From Nipponacmea schrenckii (Eukaryota; Mollusca; Gastropoda; Lottiidae): 64,000 nt of DNA. Below are positions 56,677-64,000 of this stretch, in pieces (position 1 is the first letter of the stretch; the number at the start of each line of letters is the position of its first letter). The stretch covers positions 12,954,826-13,018,825 of the forward strand of contig JAUJPP010000005.1 in assembly GCA_030562195.1 (NCBI GenBank), given 5' to 3'. The notes below the pieces were generated by a model, which saw nothing but the letters and a program-made list of their open reading frames with translations, was not told where the DNA came from and made no database searches. A program made the position numbers and the translations under genes.

Positions 56677-59600
56677 CTTACTACATACTACAGTCAAACA
56701 TTATCTATATCTATATTATTACTAACCTCTACTACATACTACAGTCAAACACTATCAATATCTATATCATTAATAACTTCTACTACATACTACAGTCAAA
56801 CACTATCAATATCAATTTAATAACCTTTTACTACATACTACAGTCAAACACTTTTCAATATCTATATCATTAATAACTTCTACTACATACTACAGTCAAA
56901 ACATTTATCAATATCATTAATAACTTCTACTACATACTACAGTCAAACACTATCAATATCTATATCATTACTAACTTCTACTACATACTACAGTCAAACA
57001 CTATCAATATCTATATCATTAATAACTTCTACTACATACCACAGTCAAACACTATCTATATCTATATCATTAATAACTTCTACTACATACTACAGTCAAA
57101 CACTTTTCAATATCATTAATAACCTTTTACTACATACTACAGTCAAACACTTATCAATATCTATATTATTAATAACTTCTACTACATACTACAGTCAAAC
57201 ACTATCAATATCTATATTATTACTAACTTCTACTACATACTACAGTCAAACACTATCAATATCTATATTATTACTAACTTCTACTACATACTACAGTCAA
57301 ACATTATCTATATCTATATCATTAATAACTTCTACTACATACTACAGTCAAACATTATCAATATCTATATTATTACTAACTTCTACTATATACTACAGTC
57401 AAACATTATTTATATCTATATCATTAATAATTTCTACTACATACTACAGTTAAACACTATCAATATCATTAATAACTTCTACTACATACTACAGTCAAAC
57501 ACTATCTATATCTATATTATTACTAACCTCTACTACATACTACAGTCAAACATTATCTATATCATTAATAACTTCTACTACATACTACAGTCAAACACTA
57601 TCTATATCTATATTATTACTAACTTCTACTACATACTACAGTCAAACACTATCAATATCTATATTATTACTAACCTCTACTACATACTACAGTCAAACAC
57701 TATCAATATCTATATTATTACTAACTTCTACTACATACTACAGTCAAACACTATCAATATCTATATTATTACTAACCTCTACTACATACTACAGTCAAAC
57801 ACTATCAATATCTATATCATTACTAACTTCTACTACATACTACAGTCAAACATTATCAATATCTATATTATTACTAACTTCTACTACATACTACAGTCAA
57901 ACATTATCAATATCTATATTATTACTAACTTCTTCTACATACTACAGTCAAACACTATCAATATCTATATTATTACTAACTTCTACTACATACTACAGTC
58001 AAACACTATCAATATCTATATTATTACTAACTTCTTCTACATACTACAGTCAAACACTATCAATATCTATATTATTACTAACTTCTACTACATACTACAG
58101 TCAAACACTATCAATATCTATATTATTACTAACTTCTACTACATACTACAGTCAAACACTATCAATATCTATATTATTACCAACTTCTACTACATACTAC
58201 AGTCAAACACTATCAATATCTATATTATTACTAACTTCTACTACATACTACAGTCAAACATTATCAATATCTATATTATTACTAACTTCTACTACATACT
58301 ACAGTCAAACACTATCAATATCTATATTATTACTAACTTCTACTACATACTACAGTCAAACACTATCAATATCTATATTATTACTAACCTCTACTACATA
58401 CTACAGTCAAACATTATTTATATCTATATCATTAATAACTTCTACTACATACTACAGTCAAACATTATCATTATCTATATCATTACTAACTTCTACTACA
58501 TACTGCAGTCAAACATTATTTATATCTATATCATTAATAACTTCTACTACATACTGCAGTCAAACATTATTTATATCTATATCATTAATAACTTCTACTA
58601 CATACTACAGTCAAACATTATCTATATCTATATCATTACTAACTTCTACTACATACTACAGTCAAACACTATCAATATCTATATCATTAATAACTTCTAC
58701 TATATACTACAGTCAAACATTATCTATATCTATATTATTACTAACTTCTACTATATACTACAGTCAAACACTATCAATATCTATATCATTAATAACTTCT
58801 ACTATATACTACAGTCAAACATTATCTATATCTATATCATTAATAACTTCTACTACATACTACAGTCAAACATTATCAATATCTATATTATTACTAACTT
58901 CTACTATATACTACAGTCAAACACTATCAATATCTATATTATTACTAACTTCTTCTACATACTACAGTCAAACATTATCTATATCTATATTATTACTAAC
59001 CTCTACTACATACTACAGTTAAACACTATCAATATCTATATTATTACTAACTTCTACTACATACTACAGTCAAACATTATCTATATCTATATTATTACTA
59101 ACCTCTACTATATACTACAGCCAAACATTATCAATATCTATATTATTACTAACTTCTACTACATACTACAGTCAAACACTATCAATATCTATATTATTAC
59201 TAACTTCTACTACATACTACAGTCAAACACTATCAATATCTATATTATTACTAACTTCTACTACATACTACAGTCAAACACTATCAATATCTATATCATT
59301 AATAACTTCTACTACATACTACAGTTAAACATTATCTATATCTATATTATTACTAACCTCTACTACATACTACAGTCAAACATTATCTATATCTATATTA
59401 TTACTAACTTCTACTACATACTACAGTCAAACATTATCAATATCTATATTATTACTAACCTCTACTACATACTACAGTCAAACACTATCAATATCTATAT
59501 TATTACCAACTTCTACTACATACTACAGTCAAACACTATCAATATCTATATTATTACTAACTTCTACTACATACTACAGTCAAACATTATCTATATCTAT

Positions 59601-59943
59601 ATCATTAATAACTTCTACTACATACTACAGTCAAACATTATCTATATCTATATCATTAATAACTTCTACTACATACTACAGTCAAACACTATCAATATCT
59701 ATATTATTACTAACCTCTACTACATACTACAGTCAAACATTATCTATATCTATATCATTAATAACTTCTACTACATACTACAGTCAAACACTATCAATAT
59801 CTATATCATTAATAACTTCTACTACATACTACAGTCAAACACTATCAATATCTATATTATTACTAACTTCTACTACATACTACAGTCAAACACTATCAAT
59901 ATCTATATTATTACTAACCTCTACTACATACTACAGCCAAACA
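56677..59943. repeat. 51-bp satellite array, about 64 copies
   Basis: Unit is TCTACTACATACTACAGTCA followed by AACACTATCAATATCTATAT and TATTACTAACT. Two linked variants alternate: CACTATCAATATCT...ATTATTACTA and CATTATCTATATCT...ATCATTAATA, plus ACTTCT/ACCTCT. Some early units are about 39 bp through loss of one ATCTAT block. Flanked by inverted arms on both sides. No open frame. Confidence 0.97.
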
Positions 59944-61465
59944 CCGAGTTGACCCCATCTTATCCCGCTGTATTCGTGTCCGAAAGTTGTAATTATTATC
60001 AGCAAGTTGTTTTTAGAGGTTCTTATCTGGAATGGGTTTATATCTTGAACGTCACCCCTTCATTTGGTTACACTTACAAATTATCTTTAGAAATTCATCA
60101 TTTGATTTGGCAGCTTGAACAATAAAAGCTGTTATTGTAATAATATAGGGTCTGTTCAATGCTTTATTGAACGATTAAAAAGTTTAGTCACTACACTTTA
60201 CCACGTGGTGCTTTATAATATGTTTTTTTTATCGAAATTCAGCCTCAGTAAGAATTTAGAATCCAAATTAACTGTTTTCTATAAGACAAACTAAATATAG
60301 TATTATGAAGGATTTGTATTTTATAATTGTTATATAAAGGAATATCTGGGGTTTGGTTCTGGTCTATGACTATTAACTCTCATATTTCTAACGTGTTTCA
60401 TTTACTCGGATTGACAGAAAGAAGAAAGTAAAGGGTAAATGAATGAATAATAATAAAAAGGGATAGTAATTATTGTATATAGTAATATATTGAAACAAAA
60501 CATATTGCTTGACTGTGGTTGAAAATCAGCGAAATCGGAAAAAAAATTAGTATGAGTTCTTACCCTTGTTCTTGAATGGCTAATAAAAACTCTACAATGT
60601 ACAATTCTTGGCTGATTTTGAAGAAACTTGGTGTGAGAGAGTATCTTATAACTCAAGAATGAACCCTATTGAAAATCAGCGAAATTTTAGCTTGTAATCA
60701 CTCTTGAAACAATAGTTCCTGATAGATTTTGATGAAACTTCGCTGAGTATTTGTTATCACCCAAGGATCAAGTCTATTGAAAACCAATTAAAGCGAAAAT
60801 TTTTTAGTATCATGTTTTTTTAAAACGCGTAAAAATTTTAGTTTGTAAACCCTGTAGAAGGCAGAATGCTTTTCAGATTTTGACAGAATTCGCTGAAATT
60901 TTTTAATTATCATTCAAGGATGAACTCTATTAAAAACAAGAAATATCACAAAATATTTAATATGAATTATTGCTCGTGTTCTTTAAAGGTTTTTGACTTG
61001 TTTTTCCAGGGCACTATCCTACGGATTTTGATGAATTTTGTTGAAATTGTTTGTCATCACCCAATAGTGAACCCTTTTAATAATAAAAAATACTGAAAAA
61101 TATTAAATGAGTTATTGCCTTGTTATTAGGTATAATTCTTGACAGATTTTAAGGAAACTTGGTAATATTGTACATTTATCACCCTAGAAAAGAAGTATAT
61201 GTATATTTCAATTTTTATTCAAAATCAATGCTGTATATTACCTTGCCTGGCAAGCTATCCTAAAGAAAAGCATGAAACTTCTTTCTATCGGTGTTTAACC
61301 TTGGACTAATTCATCAATGTAGATAAGACATTCTTGAGTAGATAGGGTCATCAAAGTGGACAGATAGGAACGGTAAAGTTAGTAGGGAAGGTAGTTATGC
61401 AAGATTTTATTTTTACATGCGTTGTCAGCTAAATTCTATGTTGCCTGTTTATTAAAGGAGAATCT
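59944..61465 (-). repeat. Foldback structure: right arm, inverted, with an internal expansion
   Basis: Mirror of 54000-54905: TTATCCCGCTGTATTCGTGT (59960), AACTTTTTAATCGT-like junction (60175), AGAAAGAAGAAAGTAAAGGG (60417), GCATGAAACTTCTTTCTATC (61269), AATCTAAAAGAAATACACAA beyond AAAGGAGAATC (61455). Between about 60520 and 61250 it is expanded by five or so degenerate units with GAGTTATTGCCCTTGTTC, GATTTTGATGAAACTT and ATCACCCAAGGATGAACCCT. Confidence 0.78.
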
Positions 61466-64000
61466 AAAAGAAATACACAATCTTACGTGATCCTTGAATT
61501 GCATTTACTAGTTGATACATATAACACAGAAGAAGTCTTTATAATACTGCTACATTTCAGTAGGTTTTTTGGGTTTTTTTTGGGTTTTTTTGTACACGTT
61601 CGAAGCATCAGTAGCGCTCTACTAGGCAATAACACAAGCTTGTGTACAAATATATTTTAATGTTAGGAACCGACTAAAAACTTTATGTACACCTTACTTT
61701 AAAAACATATCATGTATATAGACAGATAGTGTTATAGTCTGTTATACTTGTTATACATGCCACTCTGCTTCAGTACTTTGCGTATCTGGTATATTGTGGG
61801 CCCTGTGAATGCGATTTTATCCAGATGGCAGAGCTGTCTGGTTTAACTTTCATTTTATCAGGTTTCGTGTTTAAGGATTTCCTGATGGTCTTGGTTAGTT
61901 TTTGAGGTTGCATAAGGTGTCGGTGATGAAGTTTAGTTGCCAAAACTGTTCTATAGAGTAACCATGAAAATATCTAAAAAGTGTCCGTAAAAAAGTGGGT
62001 CTCTCACGGCAAGCATATTATTATCATGTTATTGTTATGTGTACTACAGTCAAACCTGTATTAAGCAACCAATCAAGGGAAATGGCTGGATGTGGTGCTT
62101 AATACAGGTGGCTGTTGAATACAGGTGGAGGAAGCAGGGCTGTTGATTTTTCCCCGCCGGACATTTACATCTACTACACTAAGTACCATCCAAGTAGTAT
62201 CCAACTGTAAAATGTATTTCAATGCCATGAATGTTTAGTTTTATTCATCTTAATTGAGATTCTAATTTTCTGAACATACTGCCATACATCACATTTAATA
62301 TTTTTTACGAAGTTACAAATGCTGATTTTCACCGATGATGTACTTCCGGTTAAACATGAGAAAAACAAAGTGTTTTGAATGACACCAATACTGAGAAAAA
62401 CGGCGGTAAAAATGTTTCTCGTGGCTCGTGGTCGTTCCGATTTGTGAGGGCTGACATTTTCTTCGTCATGTTTATGTTTGATGCTTTAAAAGTAAATGTC
62501 AGGATTAAGATTAAAAGATTAAGTAATAAAAAAGCCGACACGTGATCAAAGAAGTCAAGGTCAATTGAACATCGTGGATATAATCTGATTGTATTTCACC
62601 TGTCAATTGGCCGTTAATTAATAGGATTATATGACCGCTTGGGATAAAACTGATTGACCGTTGGTGCTAAATACAGGTAAATTTAATTGAAAATCGCAAG
62701 GGAGGAAATTTGAATGACCGTTAGAGCAGGGTTACGCTGAATAGATGTGACCGGATGACCAGTATTGTACTTCATGGTTTCCCCTTGCTGTGCTATATAT
62801 TCCCATTTTTCTATCCCTTCTTCATTTCACCTGATGAAGACACATGCAAATTGGGTTGAAACGTTCTGTACCTTGTTATTAAAGTGTATAATACCAGGTT
62901 TATTCCCTTGTTATATTAAAGTAAAGTTCTTTAAAAAGTTAATATTTAATCACTTTTGAAAGGTACAACCATGATTTCATCAAAGATAATAAAGTATTAA
63001 TTTAAGCATAAGCGAGTATTCTGTAAAACATGATGGCTTGTCAACTCATCCTGGATCTATTAATTCATCCTCTATCCCAATCAAAATTAAAACGGACGGA
63101 AAAATCATCTATTTCTATGGTGTCGAAAATCCTCAGCCAAAGTTATTGTTATCTATGATTGTCCTCGCCGTAGACTGAACTCAACGGTTGTGTAGCATGT
63201 AATGTAGAAAAGCAATCCCCCACCCCTTGCTTCTGGCTGCCTTTGAGAAGGTGAATTAATTGCACTTTCACAAACGCAGTAAGTATTACAAATGACATCA
63301 TGTGACAATTTATAATTATAAATAATATCTATAATATATTGCATATGACGTAACATAATACATTATTTTTTAATCCTATATACCGTATTGTAGACTGTTT
63401 ATTCTTTGTATTTAACAATCATGCGAAACATGACTTACAGTAAACAATTCTTGTTTGATTTCATTAAAGGAACACAACATTGAATGTGAAACAGAACAGT
63501 ATCCATTCTGATAACTATTTTGTTTTCATAATTACCCGGACCAAATCGCACTGGACCGATTTCCGTCTTCACCTCACTTATTAACGACTTTTAACTCCTG
63601 TGACACCGTCTGCATCAGTATATCAACACATGTAACATGGACGACTTTTAATTTTCTTAGAAATCGAGACACATCACTGTCAAGTATGTTTTGTCAAGTA
63701 TGTTTTATGTTTTATACATTTATAAAACGCTATTATTCAATCTGTTTGAATTCGGATAATTGATTTATCAAACGCATACGAACTGTAAGTTATCTATGAC
63801 CGACATTTGAACTGTAAATTCTACTTTCGTTTTTATTTGATTGATTTGTGTAATCGGCCTATTTGCATAAAGCTTTAACACGTCCTTTTCATACACATTG
63901 TAAGCATTGCTTTTTGTTTTGTTGCAGTTTACCAATCCACTGACTACTGTATTATCCTTTCTGGTGGAATATTATAATAACAATTTTCAAAACAAGTTGT
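61466..64000. other. No gene recognised; transposon-end fragments
   Basis: CAGTCAAACCTGTATTAAGC at 62048 resembles a pogo/Tigger-type terminus, with TTAATACAGGTGG words repeated at 62098 and 62115. At 62831-62862 CTGATGA...GAAAC words occur (see findings). The remaining sequence is featureless. Confidence 0.5.

Noticed and set aside
56677..59943. CRISPR-like array
   Set aside because: The repeats are directly adjacent with no unique spacers, and the context is a eukaryotic genome; it is a satellite.
62765..62959. Plus-strand 64-codon frame containing MKTHANWVETFC
   Set aside because: The same words are explained as the non-coding end of a repeat (CTGATGAAGACACATG...GAAAC); no protein family recognised.

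Overview
This is AT-rich, intron-containing animal DNA. The one gene that can be read with confidence is on the minus strand, between about 23.16 kb and the left edge. It encodes a cell-adhesion receptor of the L1CAM/neuroglian family: signal peptide, six Ig domains, five fibronectin type III (FnIII) domains, a transmembrane helix, and the first residues of a cytoplasmic tail. I assembled 22 exons from splice sites, intron phase and protein-family motifs. The tail, including any ankyrin-binding FIGQY-type motif, lies beyond position 1 and is not in the window. The protein is closer to invertebrate neuroglian than to vertebrate L1. The AT-rich introns, tRNA-derived SINEs and abundant minisatellites would fit a mollusc or another lophotrochozoan, but the sequence alone does not settle the species.

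Layout. 601-23155 (minus): neuroglian-like gene. Its introns carry at least seven unrelated minisatellites, SINE copies, a LINE 3' end and a MITE. The Ig6 region (about 10331-10612), beside a 19-20 bp minisatellite, is recognisable but full of frame breaks, probably consensus errors. 23.2-54 kb: no gene I can support. This is either a very long first intron or intergenic DNA. It holds TTAA-targeting MITEs (26978-28031, 29490-29957, 32371-32860), a 68-bp satellite (31566-33075) interrupted by one of them, a hAT-like element with a zinc-finger remnant (39593-40589), a mariner-type transposase remnant (about 29210-29425) and dispersed SINEs. 54.0-61.5 kb: a large inverted-repeat (foldback) structure around a 3.3 kb array of about 64 copies of a 51-bp unit. 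61.5-64 kb: fragments of repeats only.

The most interesting points are: a 12-nt microexon between Ig2 and Ig3 whose inclusion adds NTTK and creates an N-glycosylation sequon at the horseshoe hinge; a KRRRR furin-type site in FnIII-3, where vertebrate L1 proteins are also cleaved; a phase-symmetric Pro/Ser/Thr-rich exon before the membrane; a MITE insertion whose TTAA target can be proved from neighbouring empty satellite units; and the foldback/satellite structure. No prokaryotic feature, CRISPR array, rRNA or functional tRNA was seen.
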